Source of the DNA: Riptortus pedestris
Taxonomy: Eukaryota; Arthropoda; Insecta; Hemiptera; Alydidae
Length of the DNA: 64,000 bases
NCBI GenBank assembly: GCA_019009955.1
Contig: CM032228.1
Coordinates: forward strand, 255,502,501 to 255,566,500
Reading direction: 5' to 3'
Shown in pieces: positions 44,564 through 56,329 of the stretch. The position numbers and the translations under genes are program-made. The notes under the pieces are model-generated. The model saw nothing but the letters and a program-made list of their open reading frames with translations. It made no database searches and was not told the origin of the DNA. Numbering within the stretch: the first letter of the stretch is position 1; the number at the start of each line of letters is the position of its first letter.

Positions 44564-45112
44564 CAGGTATTGGAAATCTTTGGCATGTTGCGGGCCAAAC
44601 TTTAGTGAGCAAATACGTTCGCTTTTAAAGAAGTGCATTTTAAAGTAGTGTTCATAATTTTTAACGATAGATATCAAACATGACATTTTACGACAGTGTA
44701 ATTAAAATACAATTGATTAAAATAACAAAATGAAATGAAAAAAATAGGTACAACATTATAATTAAATCGTAAAATTTGGAATTATTACAACCAACAAAAG
44801 TTAAATAGCGACACCGAAATAAATGTGCTTGAATTTGGGAAACTAATCCATTGATGTTTGGATTAATTCCACTGATAAAAAGACGAAAAGAATTTTCCAA
44901 ATTATAGTCAGTCAGCCTTGTACGATATTTTGATTTATTAACTTTCATCATTGAAAAGAACTGTTGGCATTTATAAGTACTGCCAAACGCTCAAATCTCT
45001 CCTCATCTTCCTCATTTGGAGTAAGAAGTGTAATATTTTTGTTTAATTGGTTTATTCAAAATGTCTCGCGGGCCAGATCAAACCTTACCGTGGGCCGGTC
45101 GTTGCCCACATA
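44564..45112 (-). mobile_element. hAT relic, second family, ~550 bp
   Basis: Left end caggtattggaaatctttg after the octamer ctctagaa; right end complement tgggcaacgaccggcccac. Both are typical of Charlie-like hAT termini, though weakly matched to each other. The last bases at the right and the second octamer are degraded. It encodes only the C-terminal dimerisation region. Confidence 0.7.
44688..44990 (-). pseudogene. hAT transposase C-terminal fragment
   Basis: Minus-strand FGSTYKCQQFFSMMK, then SKYRTRLTDYNLENSFRLFI and PNINGLVSQIQAH. This matches the end of ZBED5/SCAND3-type hAT transposases. Everything upstream of the dimerisation domain is absent. Confidence 0.82.
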
Positions 45113-45535
45113 TACTATAAACAATTGTTAATAAGAAAAAAAATCGAAAATGTTTATTTTTCATACACCATACTCTATATTTAACTGTTTCCTTCAACAC
45201 TTAGAAACTTTCGAACTTTAGAAATCTGTCAGAGTTTCACAGCCCGGGCAAGAGATATCCCTAAGTCAAGAATTAGAAATAATACTCGTAATGGAAATGA
45301 GTGTAGCCGGAGTGTTTCAGAAGACTTTCAAGCTGCAAGTGCCGAAACAAGCAGGGGGAGCAAATTGGTAATATGGCAGAAACAGTTATATCAAGATGGG
45401 ATCACCGTTACCAACTACTTGTTAACAGCTGGAGGTATCCACCAATTATATTATATCGTGGGATATTTCCTATAGTTCACAATCAGCTCCAGCATACCGG
45501 AGTAAAAATTATACATAGTCGTCGAGTTTTAATAA
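45113..45535. other. Unassigned spacer
   Basis: Family H-like 'ccatactctatatttaactg' at 45166 only; no gene or array seen. Confidence 0.35.
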
Positions 45536-46670
45536 AAAAATCCGTTACTCAGGGGCTGCGTAAACTGTAGATAAATATACATACAGGTAACACTACCGTG
45601 AATGTTAAGTGAATAAATACAAACGGTAATAAGAAACATTTCAGTCAATTTTTATAACCACCTACGGAAAGTGTACGGATTGTAAACATCCAAAAAAAGG
45701 TCAGCCAAGCTCTCAGATCTGAACAGATAGATAGAAATATTCTTAACCGGAAAGAATTATATAATTATTACTGAAATTAATTAATTATAATTACCGAAAT
45801 ATATCTGAATATAACAATTAATTTTATTGAAAACCAATTATTATATCTAGTACTGTAATTTTCAATGAATCAGAATAATTTTTATCTCCATCACACAAAT
45901 TCTCGTAATACAAAAACTAAAGATAAGGATGGGGGGATTCGCCAGAACATATTTGCACCTATCTCATCCTATAAGGGTATTTTTATTCAACAAAATTTTT
46001 AATTTAAGCTTCGAATGAATTGGTTTAGTATATAACAGAGTATTGTATATGTGAGTAAGAGTGGGGGAGGGGGGGTCTGCTGAGGGATGAAAACTAAAAA
46101 ATACAAATATCTATTTATTTTTATTTATTTATTTGGTGAGCTCCGCAAAGAGTCGATGTCGCTCAGTATCATTTATTTTCAATTCCTTAAGTTAAAATGT
46201 TAATATAAAGGAATAAAGAAAAATGTTTTCAAAATTATTAAGAGAATCTATATATATAAAACTAAGGAATAAAATAAAGCTAAGGAACCGTTAAAATAAA
46301 ACTAAGGAACCATTAAAATAAAGCTAAGGCACCATTAAAATAAAGCTAAGGCACCATTAAAATAAAGCTAAGGCACCATTAAAATAAAGCTAAGGCACCA
46401 TTAAAATAAAACTTTGTAAAACTATAATTTTTGCGACAAATCCTGGCTTGATGATGATGAAAGTCTAAGGCACAAGTTTAAATATCTCTGTTAATATTAA
46501 AGATAGAAAATAAATGTATATAACAATATTTATAGACCATTTAATTTGCAATAAGATTGGTTTCATAAATTTTCAATCGGACGTGTATAAACAGAGATAT
46601 TTCGAATTTTTAGGAATGCTCCCTTTTAAACCCTGCCTCCCTTACCGGTATATACGAGTCAGGGGTATAT
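45536..46670 (+). mobile_element. Family H, forward, long subfamily, split by a LINE tail
   Basis: 5' end aaaatccgttactcaggggc, all long-subfamily blocks to 'ctaaaaaatacaaatatct' at 46112. The copy resumes at 46480 (aaatatctctgttaatatta) after the LINE insert and ends before (TA)n near 46640. Confidence 0.8.
46113..46479 (-). mobile_element. LINE 3'-end insertion with AAATATCT duplication and 22-bp array
   Basis: Octamer aaatatct at 46105-46112 and 46480-46487. On the minus strand it ends 'gagcgacatcgactctttgc' then (AAATAAAT) tail. Upstream lies a ~22-bp array (46260-46412, about seven units of ggcaccattaaaataaagct). No coding sequence. This is a third LINE 3' family in the window. Confidence 0.8.
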
Positions 46671-47226
46671 AAAAAGTCCGTCACGCAGGGGCTGCGTAAA
46701 CTAAGCAGATTTCTCACGTGAAGTTTTACAATAGAGAAATCTGCCTAATAACAACTTTAGTAGTAAGAAACCTCTAAACCTAAAACATTATTTAGGGCGT
46801 AATAACCCAGAAGTTTCTAGCCCCAATAAACAGTTAACCTAACCTCTAAACCTATTCACGAGGGACGAGTAGTTATAGAAACGGCCGCCAGAGCTCTCGG
46901 CGGAAAGTCCGAACATAGCCTACTGGTGATCACACGCAGATTACAAATGCAAATATCTCGGTTAATATTCAAGATAGAGAATAAATGCATATAACAATAT
47001 TTATAGTAAATGTAATTTGCAATAAGATTGGTTCTATACAATTTTTCGATCCGATGCATAATAACGGAGATATTTTGAATTTTTGAAAAATCCCCCCCTC
47101 TCCACCCCCCTCCCACTGGTCCGATTTCAGCCGTTAACGAACTTGATCTTTCCTTTTACATAAAACGATTAAATACCGAGTTTGGTGACGATTAAACAAA
47201 AAATGCGACCGCTAGAGTGTTAACAG

Positions 47227-47295
<69 letters not shown>

Positions 47296-47421
47296 TTTCG
47301 AACGGACCTCATTTTCGTCATCTCCTGGGTAGGATCGATGGACATTTGAAGAAATCTTTCAAAAATCGCGTCATGAGTACGACCTCAATAGCTGATTTCC
47401 CTCGAGGGAAATCTGCTAAAA
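46671..47421 (+). mobile_element. Family H, forward, reference full-length copy (751 bp)
   Basis: Both termini are intact: aaaaagtccgtcacgcaggg, and the 3' stem gatttccctcgagggaaatc + tgctaaaa. The order is 5' box, the 130-bp subfamily insert (46745-46870), 'ctcggttaatattcaagata', 'ttcgatccgatgcataataa', C-rich block, 'tccgatttcagccgttaacg', 'gcgaccgctagagtgttaac', (TA)n at 47232-47293, then 'gtaggatcgatggacatttg'. No coding capacity, so mobilisation in trans by an autonomous Helentron is inferred. Confidence 0.92.
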
Positions 47422-47468
47422 CCTTTATACATCGAATTTGATAATGATAAGACCAAACATTGCGACCG

Positions 47469-47540
<72 letters not shown>
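47422..47540 (+). mobile_element. Second family H centre with (TA)n, interrupted by a Helitron
   Basis: 'catcgaatttgataatgata' and 'ccaaacattgcgaccggttt' lead into (TA)n at 47474-47538. The 3' part may be the 48140-48222 fragment beyond the Helitron. Confidence 0.6.
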
Positions 47541-47541
<1 letters not shown>

Positions 47542-48130
47542 CTACTGTACGTGTGCATGTCACTGAACTCCTCCTAAACGGCTTGACCGATTCGAATGAA
47601 TTTTCTTGTATGCATGTATGTGACGCCCTGGATGGTTTGGATTCACAAATCAGCCCGGCAGATGGAGCAGGAGTAAGGGAGGCCTAAAATTAAAAATAGC
47701 GATATTTCGTTTTCTATTGGTTTTTCGGCAAATATGCACAGGATAAAAGTTGTTTAGCTTGTTATTTAGAGTAACTTTCGTGATATTCACTTTTGTCGTA
47801 TAACGAAATATAAACGAGATATACATTAAAAAACTAAAGTGGGAGCTAACAATTTTATTGGGCACTGATTGAACCGACTTTAAAAAAAAAAATCTTTATG
47901 TAAATTAGCATTAATTCATCCATGATTCTAAGCTAAATTAAATTTTTCAGGGAGGCCTGAATAAAAAAAAACCGCGATATTTCATTTTTTAGTTGTTTTT
48001 AGGCAAACGTGCACATAACAAAAATTGTTTTTTTTGTGTTATTAAAAGCAGCTTTTGTTTTAAACATAATATTATTAAATTTAATATCCCTTCAAATAAC
48101 ATGCAGGGCAACGTCTGTCGGGTCTCCTAG
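47541..48130 (+). mobile_element. Non-autonomous Helitron in a TA tract, ~590 bp
   Basis: Starts tctactgtacgtgtgcatg, with 'gaactcctcctaaacggctt' as in the 32.9-kb Helitron, and ends 'gggcaacgtctgtcgggtct' + cCTAG followed by TATATA. Its interior holds the reverse complement of the ~290-bp unit found at 0.2 and 59 kb. Host tract resumes on the right. Confidence 0.85.
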
Positions 48131-48139
48131 TATATATAT

Positions 48140-48222
48140 ATTAAATTTTGAATGAGCATTCCAAGAAATGTTCCGATAATCGGGTCATGAGTTCTACCTC
48201 AATAGCTAATTTCCCTCATGGT
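48140..48222 (+). mobile_element. Family H 3' fragment
   Basis: 'aaattttgaatgagcattcc', 'gggtcatgagttctacctca' and 'tagctaatttccctcatgg', with half of the stem lost. Confidence 0.65.
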
Positions 48223-48830
48223 TATTAATCATGTATTCAAATTACATGCAATACATCACATACTTCGTACAATGTAACATTATATCATATTTAGTTAGAC
48301 GGAAATGATGGTTATTGTAGTTAACCGAAGGCAGTTTGGCGCATCACTCGACGATACAGCGATTCTCGACAGCAAATAACGGGCAGGGCTTCCAATTATT
48401 ATATGCATAAATAAGTAACGACCGTATTAAATGGCTAGAGAGACAGAGAGAGGATAATCCAAGAATAACTTCTCTCCATTTTTCCCGCCGTTTAAGGCTA
48501 ACGGCACCTCGAACCAACACAATGGCTAACAGAATCAACTAACTGTTTTACAGATATAATTGTCTTTGAACCACGATTCCAATGCTAGCAATATACTCAG
48601 AGAGAGAGAGAGAGAGTGAGAAAGGGGGGGGACCCGTTGTCTCTGTGGGAACTCTCCCATGGCTAGAATCTCTGGGCATATTTCGATTGATGCTTCCGCC
48701 CTTCTCCAGCAGGCCCCATCTGAATATTTATACAGCTCTTCAACAATTTATTCTCATCATTATCTCTGCCTTGTTAAGCGTTAATTAACTTATAAACCTG
48801 TTTGTCATTCAAGCATTAATATATATGTTT
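48223..48830. other. Unassigned spacer with a short (GA)n at 48598
   Basis: Moderate GC content. The 64- and 68-codon frames show no motif. 'gagaggataatccaagaata' near 48450 resembles 15215-15240, hinting at another minor repeat. Confidence 0.35.
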
Positions 48831-48860
48831 TAGTATTGAGGCTGTACTCATGACTCGAAT

Positions 48861-48914
<54 letters not shown>

Positions 48915-49133
48915 TTGTCTGTAAAAGCTCTAGCGGTCGTAATTTTTGTCTGATCGTTACCAAACTCGTTATTTACTCGTTTTATGCAAAAGAAAGATCA
49001 AGTTCGTTAGTGGCAGAAATCGGACAAGTGGGAGGGAAGGGGTAAAAATGGGGGATTTTCAAAAATTGGTAGTGCTACCAGTATGAATATTTATTTATTG
49101 TAAACCTGCTTAGTTGACGCAACCCCTGCGTGA
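48831..49133 (-). mobile_element. Family H, reverse, internally deleted (~300 bp)
   Basis: 'tagtattgaggctgtactca', (TA)n at 48863-48914, 'gttcgttagtggcagaaatc' and 5' end cgcaacccctgcgtgactga. Confidence 0.78.
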
Positions 49134-49287
49134 CTGACATGTTTCAATTGAAACTGCTCTATGAGTTTTACTCTTCTGGTGATGTAACTGAAATTTAATA
49201 AATTAATGTTACATAATTCATGGACCTAATCTTTCTTCTTAGCAAGCTACGCCCAAAATGATAAAATATACAGTACGTTTATTTTCA

Positions 49288-50121
<834 letters not shown>

Positions 50122-50124
50122 TAT

Positions 50125-50314
50125 TTTTTAAGGACCGGACGCATTATTTATAGGTCGCCACTCTTTTCTAGCCAGGCTGGGACTAAGGATTCTTTTTAAT
50201 GAATTCCGTCACTAAACAAATTCCTAGTTGCGTGACAGAGAATGTAACTCGCCTCTCTAGGTTTACCATGTGAGATTAAGGCCAACGCTTCAACTCACAC
50301 GGCTAACCTGAGAC
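50125..50314 (-). mobile_element. tRNA-derived SINE, copy 2
   Basis: Reverse complement begins 'ctcaggttagccgtgtgagt'. It has a degraded B-box region, then the body shared with copy 1 ('tttagtgacgga', 'cctggctagaaaagagtgg'). The tail and any target duplication are eroded; it lies directly beside a family H 5' end. Confidence 0.75.
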
Positions 50315-50870
50315 CGAATAAGAATAGAAGCTGAGTATGAAATAATTCACTAATGGAAGATATCTACTTGAGAACCTCATTAGCCTGCATAACTCTTCTT
50401 CCATCGGAAATATTTCTCCTCTACATCTATAATTGTTTTTGATTAATTAATTATTCCGTTATCTATTCATCAATCATCATCATCATCAAGTAATTAGGAT
50501 CAACTTTAATCTTTCCATCTCACAGGCACACCCTCAAGGATTATTTCCTTTGTCGCCATCTCTCTCAATAGCGAGGGGAAACAAAAAATATCTTTTTCAG
50601 ACATTTATTTTTATATTATTCCTATTCTGAATTTTTTTTTTATTGAATGATAAAATAAATGGGTTATTGATTTCAATGAGGTTTTAGTTTTTTTCGCTGA
50701 CCTACAAACTCTTTTAGTTTATTTATTTTTTTCTAGCGATCCATATCGCTGCCTAATTTATATGAAAATATAAATTACCTTTCCTTCGTCGCAGTGTTGC
50801 AATCCAGCACCAGGAATAAATTTTAACAGGTTTACTTGTGACCCTGATTTCCACAAATTTCCAGGGCTTC
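50315..50870. other. Unassigned AT-rich spacer; possible LINE tail near 50725
   Basis: A short (ATC)n tract lies near 50475. 'agtttatttatttttttcta' followed by 'gcgatccatatcgctgcc' could be an inverted LINE tail like those at 46.1 and 19.0 kb, but no duplication was found. Confidence 0.3.
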
Positions 50871-52225
50871 GTAAACTGAGCATTTTTCAATACGACTAAT
50901 AATAATGAAAATACTTTGAATTTTCGAATTCCCCGCACTTTCTAAACCCGGTCTGATTACAGTAATTAACAAATACGATCATTAGTGTGTTTGAATCAAA
51001 CTGTTAAATATCGAGGAAGGTATAGATCAACAACTTTTTAGGGTCAAGAAATAAAATATTAATTAATGATGGGCATTTGCATGTAACAGCTTGGAAAGTC
51101 CCGAAAATAATTTTTGGTATTTTAGCCATATACTAAATCCATGTTATCTTAATTTATTAGTCTCAAATATATATTGTTTAACACTGTGTCGGCCGCAATG
51201 TTTGTCCGATCGTTACCAAATTTGATATTTAAAAGTCCTATGTAAAGCTAAAGAACAATTTCGTAAACAGCTGACAAGTGGGAGGGGGCTTTAGAGGTGG
51301 AATTTCAAAAACTCAAAATATCCCCGTTATTGTAAATCGGATCCAAAAATTGTATAGAACCAATATTATTTTTATAAATGTTGTTATATACATGTCTCTA
51401 TCTCCAATATTAGCCGAGATATGGGTTTGTTTATGATGCGTATTTTGCATTTATCGTATCTAATAAAGTCCTGTTGAAAACACTACTTGGCATTTCTCAA
51501 ATGTCCACTGATCATACCCATGAGATGACGAAAATGTTGTTCGTTCAAAAATATATATTTATATAAATATATGTCTGTTGACGCTCTACCGGTAGGAATT
51601 TTTGTTTGGTCCTTACCAAACTCAATATTTAAACGTTTTATGGGAAAAAAGATCCTTTTATATGTCGGGTGGAAAAAGTATATAGAACCAATCTTATTTC
51701 AAATTAAAGCAGCTATAAATTGTATTATAGAAATATTTTCATGAATATTAATCGAGATATTTGGATTATTTATTTTTCATCCATAAGTAAACATCCACTC
51801 CTACTCATGGCATATTAACAATAAGCTGTTACGTCATGAACCTCTTTGTTCTTAGCTTAAATACCAAATATTCTTTGCAAGAGACCTTTATTCTGCGTGT
51901 AAATTCGTTTTGCGATGAGGTCATCAATTTTACGTTCATGTCACGAAAATGTTGATTTGATCAATACCATACTCAATATTTAACCGTTTCAGGCGGGGGG
52001 GGGGTCGTTATTATGAGTTGGATTGTAAAATGTTGTGGAACCATTGTTGTTAAGCTATTGATGCTCTACAATTTTTTTTTCTTCAATACATTTTGTCGTA
52101 ACTCGAATACTAAGCGAGTAATTAAATACGTATTTCCTTGATTTCAGTTAGATACGGAAGTGAGATGAATGTCATGCCAGTACGTGGGAAATCTACTTAG
52201 TTTACGCAGCCCCTGCGTGACGGAT
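50871..52225 (-). mobile_element. Cluster of diverged family H pieces
   Basis: A forward internal part (50890-51110), a reverse part (51185-51480) and a reverse copy from 'catgagatgacgaaaatgtt' (51520) to the 5' terminus gcagcccctgcgtgacggat at 52205-52224. The last is the most complete. Confidence 0.7.
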
Positions 52226-52464
52226 GTTTGTTTGTATAATAGCCTAATGTAGCAGATAATCCATAAGTAGGTAACTATGTCTGAGATAATGGGAGTGGAC
52301 CTGGAGCTAGATAAAAGAGGGAATAGTGTTGGGCCTAAAGGTGTTCCCTTGTCAGACTCCAGAATATCTCCTTGGCTGGGCAGACTATCTCCAGATCCCC
52401 GCCTAACTGTAGCACTTCCGCATCTCTCTAGCAACTCCTATAGATAACACAGTCTAGGGGAGTA
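52226..52464. other. Unassigned GC-richer block
   Basis: A minus-strand frame reads RCGSATVRRGSGDSLPSQG and on to about 52250, joined to family H sequence. Composition is exon-like, but no splice sites or known motif support a gene. Confidence 0.3.
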
Positions 52465-54010
52465 AATAAATGTCCGTTACACAGGAGCTGCGAAAACTAA
52501 GCAGATTTCCCAAGTGCACATACAACGCACGTGATCTAATCTGACCACATATTCTCTGTTTCTATGAAAAAAACGATGAGTAGAAGAGGGGGGGGGATGG
52601 AGAGTTATTGAAAGCTGACAACGAGAAAGTACTAATAACTCGCTTAGTACTTGAGATACAAAAAACACGAAGACCAACAATTGTAGAAAATCAAAGGTTT
52701 AACAAGATTAGTTCTATATAACATTTTCCTAATCGCCAACTTTAAACCCTAAACCCCCACCATCCAGCTCCTATAACAAATATGATCATTAGTCTTGAAT
52801 GAGACGGCATAATATCGGCTATGACACATTATGTATAATTTTCGAGTAAAGAATGAAAAATCTTAATTGATGACGCCATCACCATAACGTATTTACATGT
52901 ATCCCACAAAGTAAAAGGCCAATGAAAATAATTTGTTTGGCATATAACCTTGGAATGAAGTGGTTCATGATATAACAGCTTAACGTTAATATTAGGGATG
53001 GGTATCGAACTACAAAACATCGATTATTGACAACCGATTAATATTTGCACTAATTAATCGATACGTCGATTAATCGTCGTCAAAAAAATCGATTAATCGA
53101 CAAAAATTAAGAAAAAACAAATTTCAATATTTATATATATGTTAATTGCTAGTTATGTTTATATTGTTATTGAGGATTAACTAACCTTTTTCAATTATCT
53201 TTTAACAATTGCAGTTACCAGACAATCTAAGGTTTTACACCTCTTTTTTGTTTGAGCTTACTAGCACATATAAAAAAAAATTTAAAAAAATATAAATTAC
53301 ATTTCAAAAATAAAAATTTAAAATTAAAAAACTTAATCTAAATATTGTTAAAAAAATCTTTGTTTGCATTAAAAATATTTATTCAGCAGGGTACATGTTT
53401 CGTGGATCATCCAGGAATTAAGGTTTTTAATTTTAAATTTTAATTTTTGAAATTTAATTTATATTTTTTTTAATTTTCAAATGTGCTAGTAGAGGTCAAA
53501 CAAAAAAGAGGTGTAAAACCTTCGACTGTCTGGTAACTGCAATTGTTAAAAGATAATTGAAAGAGATTAGTTAATCCTCAATAACAATAAAAAACAAATG
53601 TTTACTGATTGAAATGTAGCTAGTATTGAAAAAAAATCGATTGTGGAAAAGTTGAACAATTAGCTTCAAAATATGAAAAATTAGTCTCAACTCTCACTTA
53701 AGAAAAAGAAAAGAGAAAAAAAAATTAAGTAATCGTGATTAAAGCATCGATTACCAGATTAATCAAGCATCGTAAACATTGATTAAAAATACACCGATTA
53801 TTTGGAGTATTAATCGATTATTACGATTAATCGATTAATCGATACCCATCCCTGGTTAATATAACATGTACGTAGGAATGGAGACTAACTGAAAGCCGAA
53901 AATTATAAAATCCAAATATCTCTGTTAATATTCATGATAGAAATTTGTATATAACAATATTTATAAGTAATTTAATTTACAATTAGATTGGCTAAGTACA
54001 GTTTTTCGAA
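52465..54010 (+). mobile_element. Family H, forward, split by the foldback element
   Basis: 5' end 'atgtccgttacacaggagct' at 52468, 'tatgaaaaaaacgatgagta' subfamily, 'ttcatgatataacagcttaa' at 52965. It resumes at 53863 with 'gtacgtaggaatggagacta' and ends near 54005. Confidence 0.75.
52993..53854. mobile_element. Foldback hAT-like MITE, 862 bp
   Basis: Perfect 8-bp duplication GTTAATAT at 52985-52992 and 53855-53862. Terminal inverted repeats tagggatgggtatcga and (complement) cagggatgggtatcga. Subterminal clusters of tcgattaatcgattaatc follow at both sides. The interior is two long inverted arms, 53162-53337 and 53417-53592, about 90% identical around a ~79-bp loop (including 'caattatcttttaacaattg' on both arms). 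No protein is encoded. The 8-bp duplication and the ends place it with hAT elements; the arms make it a foldback element. Confidence 0.9.
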
Positions 54011-54205
54011 TTCCCTCTTCTTCTGAACTACTGTATTCCTGGTTTCCTTCTTCATTCGACCATCCAACGATAAATGCATCATAGTGGTGATATTTCATTC
54101 ATGCCAATGAAGACTGAGAGAAAATTCCACAGAGGCCAGACTGTTTCGAGTGCTAGTTCGTAGTCTGTATATACGGGCTAATGATAGGCATGTGAACATG
54201 CAGTC
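54011..54205. other. Unassigned transition into the satellite
   Basis: No family recognised; it may include a first, unrecognisable satellite monomer. Confidence 0.35.
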
Positions 54206-55700
54206 TACTATTGGGATTCCAGAGGAACTACTCACAATTCTGGTGGAAGTATCGTACTTCTCCAGGCAACAGTGACGCCAATATAACAAAATTTAAGTTA
54301 AACGTTAGTGCGCCATCAAATTAGCAACATGTCTGACCCAATGATTTCCCCTATGAATAGCAATATTCAGATATGTGAAATTCTTCTAACGGACTAGTGC
54401 AAGATTGACATTGCCTACAAAATTCCTAGATAGCTGGTAGAGGTGGCCAAACTGTGCAGGCATCAGTGCCGCCAACGTAGCGAGCTAAAAATGTACGAAT
54501 ATCTCGGTTCCAAGGATTTCCTCAACCATCCTTGTTTGACGTTGGAACTCACTCCGAGCAAACAGGTGGTGTAACAAATTCCAGAAAAAATAGCCTCAGG
54601 AGCGTAGCCAATATAGCTAGTTAATAAGGATAGTAACATACGTGATCAGCGTATTTCCTCATCGAAAGTAACAGTTTTACATGAAATCCCTCACCATACA
54701 AATCCCTCATCCTAACGTACAGGTGGAGAAAGAGATCCAGTTAAGTCGCCCGAACTCCAGATAGTTAAGTGGGAGCGTGGATATCCCACTCATCCCATTG
54801 GCATTACCAACAACATAGAAAAAATGAAGTTAAAACATAAGTGTATCGAGCATGTAACATTATCGAACCTAAACTACTAGTGACAAGTAGTATACGGTTA
54901 GTCAAAACCTTGGCTAGCGAAGTAGTGTAAGATTAGCATTCAAATGAGAGGTTGGGATTCCTAGATGGGCCAGTGGGAACAGCCTAACTGTGCCAGCCTC
55001 AGACTTGCCAACATAGCTAATTTGGAGGATAGTCACTCCTTCGATTCAAGGGTTTCATAGTCGAACTTGACCTTCAGTTTGCCGTACAAACCCAGGCGCA
55101 CGCCGAACAGGTAGAAGGGATTCCATAGTAGTCCGAATTTATGGTTAAGATGATAGGAGTGGCCAAACTGTGCCAGCGACAGTGTCGCCGATATAGCAAG
55201 GTCGAAGGATGGTGACACCTTTGATCCAAGGTTTTCCTGATCAAACTTGAAAATCAGTTTGAATTCTAAACCTAGAGACGCATCGAGCAGATGGTAAATA
55301 TTCCAGATGAGTAATCCGAATTCCGATGTAAGCCGGAAGAAGTGGCTAAACTGTTCCATCGACAGTGTCGCCAACATTACAAGGTTGGAGGATAGTGAGT
55401 GGTATGTTCGATCCTAGGTATTTCTCGTTGAACTTGACAGTCAGTTAGCAAATGCAGAGAGAAACTGAAAGGGATTCCAGAGAGATCCGAATTCTTGGTT
55501 GAGATGGTTGGAGTGGCCAAACTGTGCCAGCGACAGTTGTCTGGAATGGTGACATTTTCCTGCCAAGGTTTTCCTTGTCCAACTTGACAGACAGTTTGGC
55601 GTGCAGAGCCAGCAGACAGACGAGAGGGATCGCAGAGCGAGCCGAATTGGTGGTGGGTGTGTCCTACCTGTAGCAGGAGCAGTGTCGCCAACATAGCCAG
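54206..55700 (-). repeat. Diverged ~180-bp tandem repeat, about eight monomers
   Basis: Recurring marks are 'gtggccaaactgtgccagc' and '.gtcgccaacatagc' at about 54272, 54467, 54603, 55005, 55183, 55366 and 55683. 'gggattcca.ag' recurs ahead of each. Spacing varies from ~135 to ~195 bp and monomers differ by 15-30%. On the minus strand 55033-55377 stays open through two monomers with a 59-residue period (LAQFGHSYHLN, FGLLWNPFYLFG, KLKVKFDYETL). No signal of a real protein was identified; I favour an old satellite. Confidence 0.75.
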
Positions 55701-55772
55701 GTCGGAGGTGAGCCAGTAGTGTGTCAGTGTGCCTTCTAACGGGCCTCTCCCTCCTACAATAGCGATAGTTAG

Positions 55773-55775
<3 letters not shown>

Positions 55776-55824
<49 letters not shown>

Positions 55825-55841
55825 TCTCTCTTTCTCTCTTC
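55776..55841. repeat. (TC)n microsatellite
   Basis: About 25 TC units, with TATC interruptions at the right. Confidence 0.95.
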
Positions 55842-56320
55842 TCTCACTTTCTCTTTATCGCCCACACACTCCTCTGCTCCCAATACAAAATGAGCTACAA
55901 GTTGTTTCCAACGTAGTCGCAGTACGGATGGACAATGGAACTTTGTGTTTTCAATGTATTAACGAGTCCAGTTATCTACCGAACTGCGAAGGCAGCGCAT
56001 GTTAAATTGACACAATTTAAGTGCTGAGTGGATTTAGTAAATCAGACCTATTTAGGAATGCCATCTTGGCCCCCAGCATCTTAGTACCAGTCCAGGAATG
56101 CTTCGTTAAAATTAACTCAAAACAAACTAGTCTGCGATATCTTCCAGTCATGAGATATTTATACATGATAATTTAATCTCCTCCGTTGAGGATGGCTATT
56201 ACTTGATCCCTGCTGAGAGTAATTGTAGCAAATGCTGAGAATGGAAGGAACAGCGACGAAGTGATAGATAGCCTTCAGGTTGCTGGAGGTTGCAATGTCA
56301 CCTGTGTGAGGTGTCGTCTA
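55842..56320. other. Unassigned spacer
   Basis: No recognised family or exon; the right end grades into the LINE relic. Confidence 0.35.
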
Positions 56321-56329
56321 TAATACAAG

